Shown: positions 1 to 11,555, counted from the stretch's first letter. The stretch: 24,230 bases of DNA from Jimgerdemannia flammicorona (GCA_003990745.1 RBNI01001122.1:1-24230); one strand, 5' to 3'. Numbers and translations: made by a program. Notes: generated by a model from the sequence alone, not told the origin.

Positions 1-898
1 TTTTAATAGACTCAAAGTCCTGCAGATTTTTATTAGAAGAGAACCTAGACTATATAGGCCAAAACCCTTCCCCACCACTCACCAAGCACTGCCTCCTCAT
101 TAATCTAGGCTAGCTATTATTCAGCAGCTCAACCATACCAGGCACAGTAGGGCCTATATTGGCCTGTACTCCATTCTGCACATCATGCTCTTCCTACCAT
201 CAGGGGGAATCCAGCCATATATCAATGACTGAAAGCACATGCCTGAGACCCCAACATATACATATATAAGACCATGCCTGAGCTGAATAGAATAGCCTCT
301 GCCACCCCAAGGAGGATGATAAGTAAAGAAAAACTCTCATCAAAGTACATCACAGTGGATAGAGCTTAGTTCTCCTAGTCAAGGTGAGTAAAGAACTTAC
401 ATGTGAGGCAGAAGGAGACCCCCAATACCCCACTACTCAAGCCTGTAGATCTCAATTATGTTATCATATCAGTTTCCAGTTCCAGTTAAGTACAGCCAAG
501 ATATCTAAAATGGGTAGCCTTGGACCCCCCAACTCCCCTCAATGACTGGGGCCTAACCTGCTAAATTGCCAAAAGAAGCTGAGAGTGACACCTACCACCT
601 AACTGCTCTATACCAATCAAAAGATCCCACTGAAGTAGTACCTGCCTCAGCTCTGATGACCACCTCCAGCCTAGTACCCTACTAGTTCACTGTAATTACC
701 CTTCCTCCTATCTGTAATAGCCATCTCCCCTCTCATCCCAACAATACCTGAAAAACAGTCACCTATACTAGAACTGTGTTTGCCAGGAAGCTCACCAAAG
801 CCAGAGGGCCCCACTACAAGTACCAAAGATCTGTAGGTAACCTATACTGGACACTTAATGCCCAAGATCAGCTGACTCCCTACATAATCTGTGATGTA
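1..898. other. Left flank, CpG-free, no recognised gene
   Basis: This stretch has moderate GC, many scattered stop codons on both strands and no long reading frame. I found no CpG dinucleotide in it by eye, which points to old, formerly methylated, repeat-like DNA. On the minus strand the first ~60 bases hold a TATA-like ctatatag followed by an AATAAA, loosely like a retroviral-type LTR, but no partner LTR or coding region is visible, so I do not call one. It is the sequence into which LINE A inserted. Confidence 0.5.
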
Positions 899-913
899 CC
901 AAGACAATACCTT
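899..913. repeat. Target-site duplication of LINE A (copy next to its poly(A) end)
   Basis: The 15-mer ccaagacaatacctt lies directly beside the T-run that is the poly(A) tail of LINE A. The identical 15-mer is at 6779-6793, beyond the element's 5' end. If one A/G mismatch is allowed, the match extends three bases further (gtacc versus gtgcc). Its last two bases overlap the T-run. Confidence 0.9.
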
Positions 914-928
914 TTTTTTTTTTTTTTT
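912..928 (-). repeat. Poly(A) tail of LINE A
   Basis: A run of 17 T on the plus strand is the poly(A) tail of the minus-strand element. It follows the element's terminal taactat and abuts the target-site duplication, as expected for target-primed reverse transcription. Confidence 0.9.
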
Positions 929-949
929 ATAGTTACTTAAACTCTACCA

Positions 950-955
950 TTTATT
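950..955 (-). promoter_or_regulatory. Polyadenylation signal of LINE A
   Basis: AATAAA on the minus strand (tttatt on plus), about 22 bases before the poly(A) tail. LINEs B and E have AATAAA at the aligned position, which supports a real 3'-processing signal. Confidence 0.7.
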
Positions 956-991
956 ACCAGTCTATTAATAAGTTTACAATATTTCCTCCCA

Positions 992-3900
992 CTACCCGAT
1001 CCCCATAGGGGAGCCTCTCCCCCCTCCTCCTAAACAAAGATCACCTTCTCACTTACTACTCTAACTCTCCCCCCACTCTGCCTATAGATTTTCTCCACCA
1101 AGTGATACCTTTGACTACCCTGCAACCCCCAACCAAGCCACCAGCCCATCAAGGTGTCTTCCATAAGGCTATGCTACTGTAGTAGCTAGACCCCCAAGTC
1201 CAGTCTCCTCCCATCCTCAAAAACAAATAGCCAGTAACTGGCCAACCCCACCCAGATGGCCAAAGCCCAGCCTAATGTAAGCTATTCCCATCCCACCCCC
1301 TCCACCAGTCTATCTCTCAAATCCTTCCACCACCTCAGCATGCCAACTCCTCTATCCTCTACTCTCAAATAATCCTCAATGGTCCACCAAAAGTCACTAA
1401 GTACCTCACACTCTTCTAGCCAATATTTAGGCATCTACACATATCCCCCTTCCTGCCCTATATTAAGGCACTCCTCATAGTCAAAGCAACCTCTCTCAAT
1501 AAGGTGATCTGAGTGGAAGTTGAGCATTATATTCCTCCTCAGTATGTGCCACCAAGTCACCCAGTACTTTGGTGGCATCTATCTTCTCACCTCAGTACTC
1601 TAGGCCCAAATACCATGCCAGTCCCACTCTTTGTCAATTCCTACTCCTTGTCAACCACTGGGCCACAGATTCTGACTTAGTCTCTTTTTCCATCACTAAT
1701 GTCAAAATCAATTAAGGGAGTACCACCCAGTAACACTCAGTCCCATCTCTACATTACCTGGTCCCAAGCTACCTCCCCTTCATTTTTCTGCTAATGAATT
1801 TCAATACAGTACACCCCCTCCACTATCCTCTACCAGAAGCCTTTATATCACAATTGTTCAGTACTATGAAGGCCAACCAAAGATAAGAGATCTCTAGTCA
1901 AACCTCTTAGTGAGGACCTCATCTCTCAGACCTTCTGCAATAGGGGAACCCAATCTCCCCCTCTCAACTCTATGGCTCTTTTCAACTACCATACTCTCAA
2001 GCAGTGCAGCCTCTTTGGAAAGTCAACCAGCCCAAGTCCACCACATGCCACCAGTAAGGACAAGACCTCCCAGCTGATCTGACTCCTTCTTCTAGCCCAG
2101 ATCCACCCCTTGGCCAGCTTCATTAATTTATTCACCACCCAGGCTGGGAAGTCCAGATGATAAGTCAGATACCACAACTTTGGCAGCCAGTAGACATTCA
2201 AAATCAAGACATGCCCTATCAGAGACAATTGTCAACCCCCCCAATTCTGCAGGGTCTCCCCCCAGATTTCAACCTACTGCTCCCACTAGAGCCTAGGTAG
2301 AACTGACTTATATACCAATAGATAGATACTCAAGTACTGCACTGCCTCACCAGTAGGAGTGATAGTTCCAATAACCTCCCCTCCCACCAGACCATTATCT
2401 AACACCATTGTTTCACACTTATACCAATTAAGTTTAGCCCCAGAGTTCTCCTCATACCACTCCACTGTCTCCTTGAGTTTCTCAACATTAGCAATTAATC
2501 TCAGGCTGACCACCATGTCATCCACAAAAGCCCCTACTTTCCACCCAATGCCAAAGATGGAGAGCCCTACTATCTTCCACCTGATTCTATCCATTAAGGG
2601 CTCCAGGGAAAGGGCATACAAAATGAGGGACAGTGGGTCCCCCTGGGGCACCCCCCTACCTAGGGGGAATACTACCCCTCTGTATCCATTATATATGAGC
2701 ACAGCCCTACTCTCTTCTAGTAGGCTGACCATTGCTGACCTGAACTAGTGCAGAACCCCAGTCCTATCTAATACTTTCACCAGCCAGACTCACCACACCC
2801 AGTCATAAGCCTTCTCCTGGTCCAAAAAGACCAGCCATCCATCCAGTCCACTCACTCATGCTCCTTCAATAACTCCATATATCCAAGCTGTGCCATCCCT
2901 AATAAGCCAGCCTCCTACAAAGCCCCTCTGCTCAATACCTAAGACTTGCTGGGCCACCTTTTGTAGCCTTGTAACCACCACCTTAGTAACCAACTTTCTA
3001 TCCATATCTAGTAGCATAATTGGCCTCCAATTCTTCCAGTCCTCTTGCCTTCCTTTGTTCTTGTAAAGCAATGTCACGAACTCCAGATCCTGTTCCCCCA
3101 CCCATCTACCTGTCTGTAGAATAAAATTACACAATACCATTATCTCACCCAGTACTTCTGGAACTCCCACCATCTTCTTTCAGAAGTTCCAGGGCAGATC
3201 ATCTTCCTCAGATGCTATACTCAGCATTGTCATAGCAAGAACCTGGTGGATCTCCTCATCTTGTACTAGCAACACTAAGTCTCCCAAACCATTCACTCAT
3301 GGGGGGCACCAATCCTCCAGGGCTTGGTCAATGGTATCAGCATTCACCCCACCCTCCTTCTCACTCCACAATCCACTCCAATGCTCCTTTAAAGATCCAA
3401 GAATGTCTTGTATACCATGCACCAGTATACCATCAGAGTCAAGCACCCCCTCCCACCTTTGCTGCACCCTTCTTACCTAAAGGGCTCTTGTGAGATACTT
3501 TGAGGATCTCTCCCCTTCTTCCAAACCCTGCCAACAGAGCCATGCTACCAAACTCTGCACCCTTGCCTCTTCCTCCTCCCACAATACCTGTTATAATTCA
3601 CCAATCTCTATTTTCGCCCTCACTGATCTCCAATTCTCCTCTCCCTCCAATGTTGCCAGTCTTGCCCAATCCTCCAAGAGTCTAGACAGTCTACTAGAAG
3701 CCCATCTCATCTGTCACCTCCTCTGTTTCCCAGCCTCCTTGCCAGCCTCACTCTAGTAGGTCCTGGTCATCTCTTTCATCCATATTCACCAAATACCAAC
3801 AGGGATACCTTCCAGTCTCCAGCACTCCACCCTCAGTTGAATGTCTGCAGCCCACTCATCCCACCAGACCTTATCATCTAATAAGGAGGAATTGAGATGC

Positions 3901-4637
3901 CAATATCCAGGCCCATCCCCACTCCCCCCAAAATGCCCCTGTCCTAAAAGCCCCCAATGATCTGACCAAGGACACCATTTCACCTCCAGTAACTTCCAAA
4001 CATCCAAGCCCCAGCAGCTGGCCATCAGAATCCAATCAATTCTTGTCCCCAAGCCCTCTGCCCAATGTGTGTAGACCCTCCTATCCCCCCAGCACCTTCT
4101 ACCTGCATCCACCAGAGCACTCAGCCTTTCCACTTCCTCCCATACTATCAGTCCTCCACTCCAACCCTCAGCTCTCTGTCCTCTATCTGTCCTATCCAAC
4201 AGTACATTCCAGACCATATTGAAGTCTCCACCAAGCATATCTACCCCAGCCTCTATGAGGATCCCACTCTTCTAGAGGCCCTTCACCCAGTCCACATGCT
4301 CACTCCATACAGTGGGGCAGTAATAGGAGCCCACTATGACCAGCTCCTATCCTGTATATATCCACTCACCCCAAACCAATTGATCCCCCCAGCTCTGTAT
4401 ATCCTGTATCTCCCCTCTGCCTTTCTATACCAAAATCCCAACCTTGCTCTTCCAAACTGCCTCACCTCTCCATTCCTTCATCTATTTCATTCTATCTAAA
4501 TCATCTTCACACCTGACATCCTGCAAGAGGAAGAGATTGGCCTCCAATCCCTTCAGCTAAGTAAAAATATTCCTATGTCAATAAGTGTCCCATAACCTAT
4601 TTATATTCAAAGAAAAAATGTTAGTTATACTATTCAT
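992..4637 (-). pseudogene. LINE A ORF2: endonuclease-reverse transcriptase, degraded
   Basis: ORF2 nicks target DNA and reverse-transcribes the element RNA. The start at 4637 is chosen because ATGAATAGTA is conserved in A, B and C, 31 nt after the ORF1 stop. The end at 992 (...GIG-stop) matches LINE B. Endonuclease motifs are LLQDV (~4520), GGDFNMV (~4230), RIDWIL (~4035) and WSDHWG (~3965). Reverse-transcriptase motifs are NWRPIMLLDMDRK (~3020), GVPQGDPLS (~2650) and FVDD at 2517-2528, where FADD is expected; the Ala-to-Val change fits a C-to-T transition. A Cys-rich C-terminal segment with a conserved Cys before a DFW motif lies near 1410-1500. In-frame stops, for example just after the RT core and in the Cys-rich part, make it a pseudogene. 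The reverse transcriptase most resembles L1/Tx1-type elements. Confidence 0.88.
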
Positions 4638-4668
4638 AATGAAATGTGGTATATTATTAAGGCCTTCT

Positions 4669-6669
4669 CTACTGCTCTATAGTTATCTCCTCTTACACCA
4701 AATCCAGATTATGTTCTGCAATTGCCTCTACCTCTTCAGCCCTCTGAGCCTCCAATCCAGCCAACAGCTCATTCATCTCCCCATCTGCCTTCTTCTCAAA
4801 CTTCTCTTGATACTCCAGGCAGGCCTTCTGCCAGAGCTACAATCCATATCACTTAGTCCAGCAGTATTTGGCCCTCTCACCAGCAACCACTGCTAGCTCT
4901 GCCTCCCACTCCTTGTCCACCTCATACTCTTCCTCCTCCAGATATACTGCAAGGATCTCTGCCTTCAATGCCAACTCCATACCATCCCCCTGCAGGATTC
5001 ACACCCAATGCTCATCACTCATAACTCTCAAGTCTATCTCTCCCAACTCTTCAGCTGCCAGGTTATTCATCATCCTGTATATCCAAAGTAGGTTTCCTAC
5101 CTCCTTCCCTCCAGGAGTTGCTGGTCTCCTACTGTCCAACATCATGGTATCAGCCCCAGCACTTGCAGACTCATCCCACACCTCCGGGACATTCACCAGT
5201 TCCTCCTCTCTAACTGCCACCACTTGTCCCCCATTTGCTACCTCAGGAACTCCAAATTGCACTTACTGGACCCCCTTTATCAGCATATCCTCTCCCACTC
5301 TGCCTCAGAAAGCCAGACCTCACCTGATAAGAGAAGTAGGAGTTGGTGATCTCTCTCAGTCCTCTTCCTAGATCTCAAATGTACCATCAGTATATAGGTT
5401 ATTGCCAGCTGCTTTTCTGTCCTCTCCTGTCCCTTTCCCTGCACTCCAACCATCCTCACTGGCCCAGACACTTGCTTTGGCACCCCCCATTTCTACCAAT
5501 CTACTCACCTCCTTCTGTGGTTGACCTTCTATCTTAGCCAGCAACTTCTTCTGATGCTTACATCTCTGAGCTTTTTCCTATTACCCCTTATCTACTCTAA
5601 TCTGCTTCCCATCTACTACCTCCAAGTATATTGACTCCACAAAGGCCTTCCAAGCCTTTGCCCACTACTCTACCACTCTACTCAGCTCTTCTAGTACCTC
5701 CAGCAAGTCCTCCTCCTCCTCCTCACTTCCCTTCACTCTTGTTACCTTGCACAAGATCACCCCCCAGACCATTCCTGAAGGCCAATCTCTTGCCTTCCCA
5801 GTAGCTTCTTTCTCTGCCAGCTGAATCCTCATATCCACATCTCCAGTTCTAAGTGAGATCCCTTCCCAAACTCTGAATCTGATATCTACTACCTCTCCAT
5901 ACTCTACCATGACCTCCTCAACTCTCCTTCTCATCTCCACCACTGTCACTGTGGGCACTCCTTTCACCAGTAGTTGGATCACCCTGGGGTCCCATTTCAG
6001 ACAGTATGCTATCAGAACATATACCTCCCCAACTATCAATCCAACCTTCAGCACTTCCTCCAAAGACTCGGTCTCCTCAAAACCCACCTCCACTCTCTCC
6101 AATCCCTTCAGGAACTTTATGAATGCTGCTCCAGCCACCTGCTTAGTGATAAGCCCTAGCACTATTTTTGCCATCACTGCTAGGCCCCAGAAGTACAACA
6201 TTACTATAAATACTGAGATCAATTTCTTGAGTAACAGAGCCACTGCCAGGCCCATTACACTATCTGCCAAATCTCCTTGCCTTCCAAGCTCCAGCCACTC
6301 AGCCATGCCATCAGCAGTCACATCTGGATTTTTTTCCAGATTGGCAGTCCCATCATCATTAGCCATCATATTTCCCCCAGCCACTACTCCCCCAGCTCCC
6401 CTGCCCTCACCATCAAGGGCTTCTCCCTCACGAATGGCTGTCTTCTCCATCTCCTTGCCTTTCCTCAGCCATCTCTCCAACCCAGATGGCTGCTGCCTCT
6501 CTTTCACCATCTCTGCAAAGCTCACCCTTCCAGACCTCTGCCCTCTACTGCTACCTTCTCCCCCATCCCATCCTCTTGCCAACAACTCCCTCATGTCCAC
6601 CCCCAGGCCAGGACCTCTCTCCACCTGCTGCCAGTCGAATGTACTAGGGCCACCCTGCCCAGTACGCAC
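4669..6669 (-). pseudogene. LINE A ORF1: gag-like protein, degraded
   Basis: ORF1 proteins of LINEs bind element RNA and form the ribonucleoprotein; that role is assumed from family knowledge. The reading frame is largely preserved from 6669 to the stop at 4671-4669 and aligns with ORF1 of B and C. In order there is a Gly/Arg-rich N-terminus, a QNPDV-like conserved block (EKNPDVTADG), a segment with the pattern V-x-V-x-GVP...YGEVVDI...GDV (~6010-5810) that looks like an RRM-type fold, a Glu-rich helix, and a C-terminal acidic helical region. The ATG present in B and D is not evident here; the aligned position reads GTG, so the true start is uncertain. Stops break the frame after about residue 334. 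No zinc knuckle is visible. Confidence 0.78.
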
Positions 6670-6778
6670 TTCAGATTACTTGCTGTTTGCTATTACCTTA
6701 GTACCTTTCTCTAATAAATGATTTGAAAGTATGTTGTAAAAGTGTATATAATGTGAATAATAGCTGAGAAAGATGGTG

Positions 6779-6793
6779 CCAAGACAATACCTT
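6779..6793. repeat. Target-site duplication of LINE A (copy next to its 5' end)
   Basis: Exact repeat of ccaagacaatacctt from 899-913. It marks the 5' boundary of LINE A, which therefore starts at about 6778 with the leader sequence shared with LINE C. Confidence 0.9.
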
Positions 6794-7064
6794 ATTGGTG
6801 ATGACAAAAGGAAGAAGGTGCTGCACTAAAACAAATATACTCCAGATGTAGCCAAAGGTACCAGAATCCATGAAAAAGTGGAGAAAACACTAATCAGATA
6901 CTAATAAAAGAGTAACTCATCACTATTATCTCCCTCCCACTGCCCTACAACAGGTACAGCAAACCAACCCAAGATAGAGGGGGTAGTAATTGTGGAAAGT
7001 GAACTCAGAAGGTTGCCTACCAAACTATTATGACTGGTAAGGTAGCAGAGAAAGGGGCCTTAAT
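6794..7064. other. Flank between LINE A and the AT-rich core
   Basis: Non-coding in all frames as far as I can see. Moderate GC at first, becoming AT-rich near 7060. Before the insertion of LINE A it was contiguous with 1-898. No RNA gene or repeat is evident. Confidence 0.45.
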
Positions 7065-8616
7065 GGATACATTACTCATGATCTTGATCTAACAGTAGTT
7101 GATAAAATCACTCAAATTAATAATGAAGAATATTGACCAAGGTTTTGTGAGAATTATCCTACTGAAAGTTCTCAGCAAGGATATATTTGCTTGTTTTATC
7201 AATATATTCAATATTATAATGATTGATTTAAATACTATAATGAAATAAATGATACTAAAAAAGATATTTTCTCTACTCTGTAATGTTTAGATTTAGAGAA
7301 AAGTAAGAAAATTATTGAAAAATAATTAGAAGAGAATAAGATAAAAAAGAAACCATTTGAAGAAGGTTGAAGAGAAGAATTCAGAAATAAATATAACCTC
7401 TATGATATTTTCTTAGAAGACATGGTAAAAGGTATTACTAAATGAACTATAAAAGTTAAAATTGAGTATGAAAGCTTCAAGAAAACTACTGAGGAACTTT
7501 TATCAAATTATTCTGAATTAACAGAAGAGGATATAGAAAATGAAGAGTTTATTGGTTAAAAGGAGAACTACAAGAATTATTAGAGAAAATAATTAGATAA
7601 ACTCAATGAGGTTGTTATGAGAATTATTGAAAAATGAGAAGTAGATACCAAAACTCACTTTATCTCTTTTACTAAAATTAGTAAGGAATAGAATGATAAA
7701 AAGAAAGCATCTTTAAAAGAGGAAATTAGAGATAAGTCAAAATTGTTGAAAAAAGAATATGAGAAAAATGTATTCAGGAAGCCAAAATTAAGGAACTTCA
7801 AGCAGAATTATATAAGCAAAAAAAATTATTAGTAAAAGAGTATGAAAAAAACAAAACTCAAGAGGTAGAAAAAGAGAACTTGCAAAGACAATTATATTTA
7901 TTCAAAAAAGCTTTACCTAAAATACTAAGTAAGTTTAAGGTATTAGGAATAAAAATAAAAAATAAATTTTCACAATTATTAGAAAATTAAGTCTCAAACT
8001 CAAGAAATTGTTGCTTAGATAGAAGTTAAGACTAAGTAATAGTGAGAGAGTTAATTTATACAATCTTAGAATTGGAAGAGTAGAATAGAGAGGATAATTG
8101 TAATTTTTGCTCTCACTTTGAAAACAGTAAAAATCAATCTATCTGTCAAATCAGAACTTGTAGCAAAGTAGCTGGTGAAATAATTGAAAATGACTATACA
8201 TGTGAAAACTATAAAGAAAAGTTTTTAAATAGTAAATTACTCAAATGCAAAAGATATAAAAGATTAAAAACTAAACTGAATTTTGACTTTTGGAGTAATA
8301 AATATATTTGCTATTATATTAGACATAATGAAAATATAGAGGAAAAAGAACTTCTACTTTTACCCAATGAAGAGATATATTAATCAGCATTTTATGAAAG
8401 ACAGATAAAAACTTTATGAGAGAAAAAGATCAATTAGCAGTAGAAGCAGATACTCATCTTGAAGCCTTAAAAGTTACTGAAGACTGGCATAAAAGACAGA
8501 AGCAAGACTTATTAGATAGAATAAAGGAGTTAGAAGCTGAAGTAGCAAGATTAAAAAAGCTAACTCCTCAAGAATTAGTCAAGGAAATTAATAAGTTAAA
8601 AGCCCAATTAGAGTAA
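7065..8616 (+). pseudogene. Decayed coiled-coil / Cys-rich protein of unknown function
   Basis: I do not recognise the family. A continuous coding signal runs through this region, broken by stops and a few frameshifts (near 7765, 7990 and 8416). The order is a Trp/Tyr-rich N-terminal part (~7077-7450), a Lys/Glu-rich stretch with a coiled coil (~7770-7990), a Cys-rich module starting CNFCSH at 8099 with two more Cys at ~8147 and ~8159, a WSNKYICYY segment, and a C-terminal coiled coil (8416-8616). Many internal stops are TGA where Trp would fit (for example GITK-stop-TIKV, EEG-stop-REEF) or TAA/TAG where Gln would fit. The 3' end converges on the transposase-like pseudogene, with only 72 bases between the two stops. 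The two may belong to one mobile element, but that is inference. Confidence 0.55.
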
Positions 8617-8688
8617 TAAAATAGCCAATTCACAACTCAAATTGAGGTTAAAAAGTAATCTTGATTGAAAGTAAAAAAGTAAATATTT

Positions 8689-10496
8689 TTATTCATTAAT
8701 AGTATAAATTGGTTTAGGATAAGTAATATCTTTAAATTTGTTCTGAACAAAAGGGCAAATATTGTGATAAAGGTATTTCTGATATTTCAATTCTATAGGA
8801 GGAGATACTAGCACTGAAAATAACAAGGTCTTGATTATTTCTATAACTTTTGAAGCCTCAGATTTACTACTTTTTAATAGTTTGAATTCTTGGAATAGAC
8901 CATTGGTAATTTCTTATACTTTGACAGTATCTAGATTTGCTCTGGTGAAAAGAAAATATTGAAACTTTTGCATACCAGACAGCTTCTTAAAGTATATTTC
9001 GAAACTACTTACAATATTAAAGTATTGGAAACCATCTCTGCTATTATAATACCATGCTTTATTTAATCTAGCAATACTAGATCTTTTTATTACATCAATG
9101 ATATGATCTATACAGTCTACTGTGGTTTTGCAATAAAGCCTTTTAATCAGGCCAAAACTACTATCACATTTAATTTGGTATGACCCAGAACTATGAAGTT
9201 CAATTAAATACTTTCATAATACTTGCAAATTACCAAATACAAATAAAACCAAAGAGTAGCATTATTCTTATTTTATCTGCCTATATTATCATAAGTGATT
9301 TTTAAGTGCTCTTTACTTTGGTTCAATTGCTTAATTCCATTAAAGACTAGGCTAAGTATACTATTTGGACCCTTTTCAAAAAGTTCATTCTTATCAAGAA
9401 TATAATTAATTTGCTTACAGACTACTTTATCTTAGATTCTAAATAAATATACTTTATGAGTACTAAGATAATACACTTTACTGATCTATTGATCAGAATG
9501 AGGCACATGGACATTTTGGGCTCAGTTATAACTATAATGGGCAACTGTATTAATACTATAGAATAATATCTTATCTTTTAGTATAAAATAATTCTGGTCA
9601 ATGAGTTTTCTTTATTCTTTTACTAATTTGGTATTTCTGTTATAATAGTTTCATTCAATTTGGCTTTAGCAAGATGCTCTTTATACCTCTTTAATAAGTC
9701 TTGAGTCTCTTCTTCTTTACAAGCTTTGAATTATAAATTATTCTGTAAATATTGACAGATATTACATAAATTAGTTCAAGAACTCATAATTTAGATATAT
9801 AGAGTTAGCTGATACTACAATTTGTAGAATACATCATATTTAAGTATTATCTTCTTCTAGGCCAGCTAAAAAATCATAATAAATAGATTTGTAGCTCATT
9901 TCTGCAAGTAAAAAGATAATTGATTGGGTGACTCAATTAATATTTCTGACTAGATTAGACAACCTATAAACTTTAGCAAAATTCAAAAGAAAATTCTTCA
10001 CCACAGTAGCTATATTTACATTGATAACCATCTTGGGTTTTCACTGTAGCATTCTTTTTACATTACTGTAAAGCCATGAGAGAAAACTATTTTTCAGCAA
10101 ATGATTTCTGATATTTTCAAAATAAGTATGGCCAATTCCCAGTATATTCAAATAGGTCTTCTGGCAAAGAAGTGTATTGCAATCTCAGTAGTATAATGTT
10201 CTTTTATTAATATAGATCTCATTCTTAAGATAGCAACTAGTACTTATAGATCTACTATCTATGAACTTAAGTTGAGCCATTAAAAAGATGTCTTGTTCTA
10301 ACTTGGAAAGAGTCTGAAAAGCTTTATACATCCCAGCAAATACTTCCTTAGGAACTTTAGAAGAGCAACCACAACCACAGCCTACTTTTAAGAACTCCAT
10401 TGTTTTTTTGTACTCAGTCATTATAACTATATAATATATTTTATATTCATTTATCTGGTTTTGTAAAATTTCTCCTATATTGCATAAATTAACCAA
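8689..10496 (-). pseudogene. Decayed transposase-like protein (GQNKNN/GHTK family)
   Basis: This matches, from memory, a widespread uncharacterised transposase-like family found in invertebrate and some fungal genomes; I believe its C-terminal part is catalogued as a domain of unknown function (DUF7869). In order from the N-terminus: a Cys cluster GCGCGC (~10375), LLCQKTYLNILGIG (~10150), NLCNICQ (~9770), KEHLAKAKLN (~9670), AQNVHVPH (~9515), YDN-IG-x-x-NKNN (~9260-9285), GHTK at 9174-9185, then SSFGLIKRLYC and the stop at 8691-8689. The Gln of the conserved GQNKNN is a TAA codon (9275-9273), a textbook CAA-to-TAA change. There are frameshifts near 9790 and just after GHTK, plus several TGA at likely Trp positions. 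The length of about 600 codons suits the family. No terminal inverted repeats were identified. Confidence 0.62.
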
Positions 10497-10795
10497 TCTA
10501 CATATCTATACAAACTTCCTTGATCTCACTATCAACACAACAAATGCTAAAGTATTAAACTATCCTTAATCTCTCTCCAATCCTTATATGTAATTTTTCA
10601 GCTATTTAGCTACAGTATCAAAAATTGCTTATATGGTTTTGTCTTTACTCATATTTCTCATTATTACTGTATTTTAACTTGAGTATCTTATCTGTTAACA
10701 TCACTTCAACTGTAGCTGCCTTTGCCTCCAACTCCTCTCATCCCTTTTTATCTAATTTCCTGATAGTAAGTAAGTATGAGGTAAAAATGTGGCAC

Positions 10796-10798
<3 letters not shown>
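10497..10798 (-). other. Coding-like sequence upstream of the transposase pseudogene
   Basis: On the minus strand a frame with good amino-acid texture (for example EELEAKAATVEVMLTD and LKLKYSNNEKYE) runs from about 10790 to 10620, again broken by TGA and TAA/TAG. It could be the true N-terminus of the transposase-like gene or part of another decayed gene. Plus-strand frames here look like shadows. Confidence 0.35.

Positions 10799-10847
<49 letters not shown>
10799..10847 (+). repeat. A36 run followed by (TA)n
   Basis: 36 consecutive A, then a TA dinucleotide run of about 13 bases. It sits exactly where the coding signal of the unknown minus-strand gene ends. It resembles a retrotransposon tail, but the bases upstream show none of the LINE 3'-UTR found at LINE E, and I found no flanking duplication. 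Confidence 0.8.
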
Positions 10848-10848
<1 letters not shown>

Positions 10849-11366
10849 AACCAAGTACAAATCTTGGTTTAGCAAGACTAGGAAGTTAACACATTTACTC
10901 TTGAACTCAAAAATGAACTGTTTTGGCCTTACACCAGTAGAAGCAGATTTGGTTTCAGCAAAAAGCAGATTAAGGTAGTCTGTTTTGTTGCCATAAATCT
11001 TGACTGGGACTTCTGTATCATTAAGATAGTGCAGAATCATTGAAAGAGAGACTTGGAACACTGCTTTGGTGACCAGCTCTCTGTTGTCATAGAGATTTCC
11101 TAGCTTGATCCACTCTTTCAACTTCAGCTCAAGGTAAGAGTATAAGTCAATGTTGTCATTGGTGTAAGCTGATTGATAGTATTTCTAAAAGTATCTAAAC
11201 CTGTCTAAATATTGCAAAGTTGAAAGACATGCTTGATGATTGTTTTGGTGATGACAGTATTTAGCAAGTGAAAGAGGCCTAGTTGGTCAGTAAAGATCGG
11301 TACTCTGAAGTAAAAGAGGAATGATTTTAGAAAATCAATTCTTTGGCTATCAATATTGATAAGATC

Positions 11367-11381
11367 AGATAGTCAAATATT
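11367..11381. repeat. Target-site duplication of LINE E (upstream copy)
   Basis: agatagtcaaatatt, repeated with a single T/C mismatch at 11553-11567 just beyond the poly(A) tail of LINE E. Confidence 0.85.
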
Positions 11382-11485
11382 GGGATAGGGGGGAGAGGCC
11401 CCTAGGGGGATCAGATAGGGGTAGGGCACTGTATATTATATAGAGGATAGACAGGAGCATTAATAAAGGATAGAGTCCAAGTGAC

Positions 11486-11552
<67 letters not shown>
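11382..11552 (+). mobile_element. LINE E: severely 5'-truncated LINE with a 65-base poly(A) tail
   Basis: Only ~107 bases of element remain before the tail: the last codons of ORF2 with its stop, and the 3' UTR. The sequence gggggagaggcccctagggg and the ending agagtccaagtgactat align with the LINE A 3' end (ggggggagaggctcccctatgggg... agagtttaagtaactat). The poly(A) tail spans 11489-11553, its last A overlapping the downstream duplication. The insertion splits the decayed gene on the opposite strand. The very long, uninterrupted A tract suggests it is not ancient. Confidence 0.9.
11462..11467 (+). promoter_or_regulatory. Polyadenylation signal of LINE E
   Basis: AATAAA 22 bases before the start of the A tract, at the position aligned with the signals of LINEs A and B. 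Confidence 0.75.

Positions 11553-11555
<3 letters not shown>

Larger units (their letters stand above)
914..6778 (-). mobile_element. LINE A: full-length non-LTR retrotransposon, defective
   Basis: A two-ORF LINE of about 5.86 kb on the minus strand, bounded by a 15-bp target-site duplication and ending in poly(A). Its 5' leader (from ~6778 downward) aligns with that of LINE C: both share a ccatctttctc start, then ...atcatttatt(a/g)gagaaag. Its 3' UTR aligns with LINE E and, more loosely, with LINE B. Only about eight or nine CpGs remain in the whole element, against roughly 60 each in B and C, so A is probably the oldest copy. Several stops interrupt both ORFs and the reverse-transcriptase active site is altered, so it is inactive. 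Confidence 0.92.

Noticed and set aside
1..60. Possible LTR end (TATA-like box and AATAAA on the minus strand)
   Set aside because: No second LTR, primer-binding site or LTR-element genes are visible; the signals are too short.
912..928. T-run as a transcription terminator
   Set aside because: It is the poly(A) tail of a minus-strand LINE, next to a target-site duplication.
2359..2748. Plus-strand frame opposite the LINE A reverse transcriptase
   Set aside because: Antisense of the RT core; no motif of its own.
5909..6721. Long plus-strand open frame opposite LINE A ORF1
   Set aside because: Ser/Pro/Thr-rich antisense shadow of the minus-strand ORF1. Alignment of the minus strand to B and C shows which strand codes.
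10625..10849. Plus-strand frame ending in a poly-Lys tail
   Set aside because: The Lys tail is the A36 tract; the opposite strand has the better coding texture.
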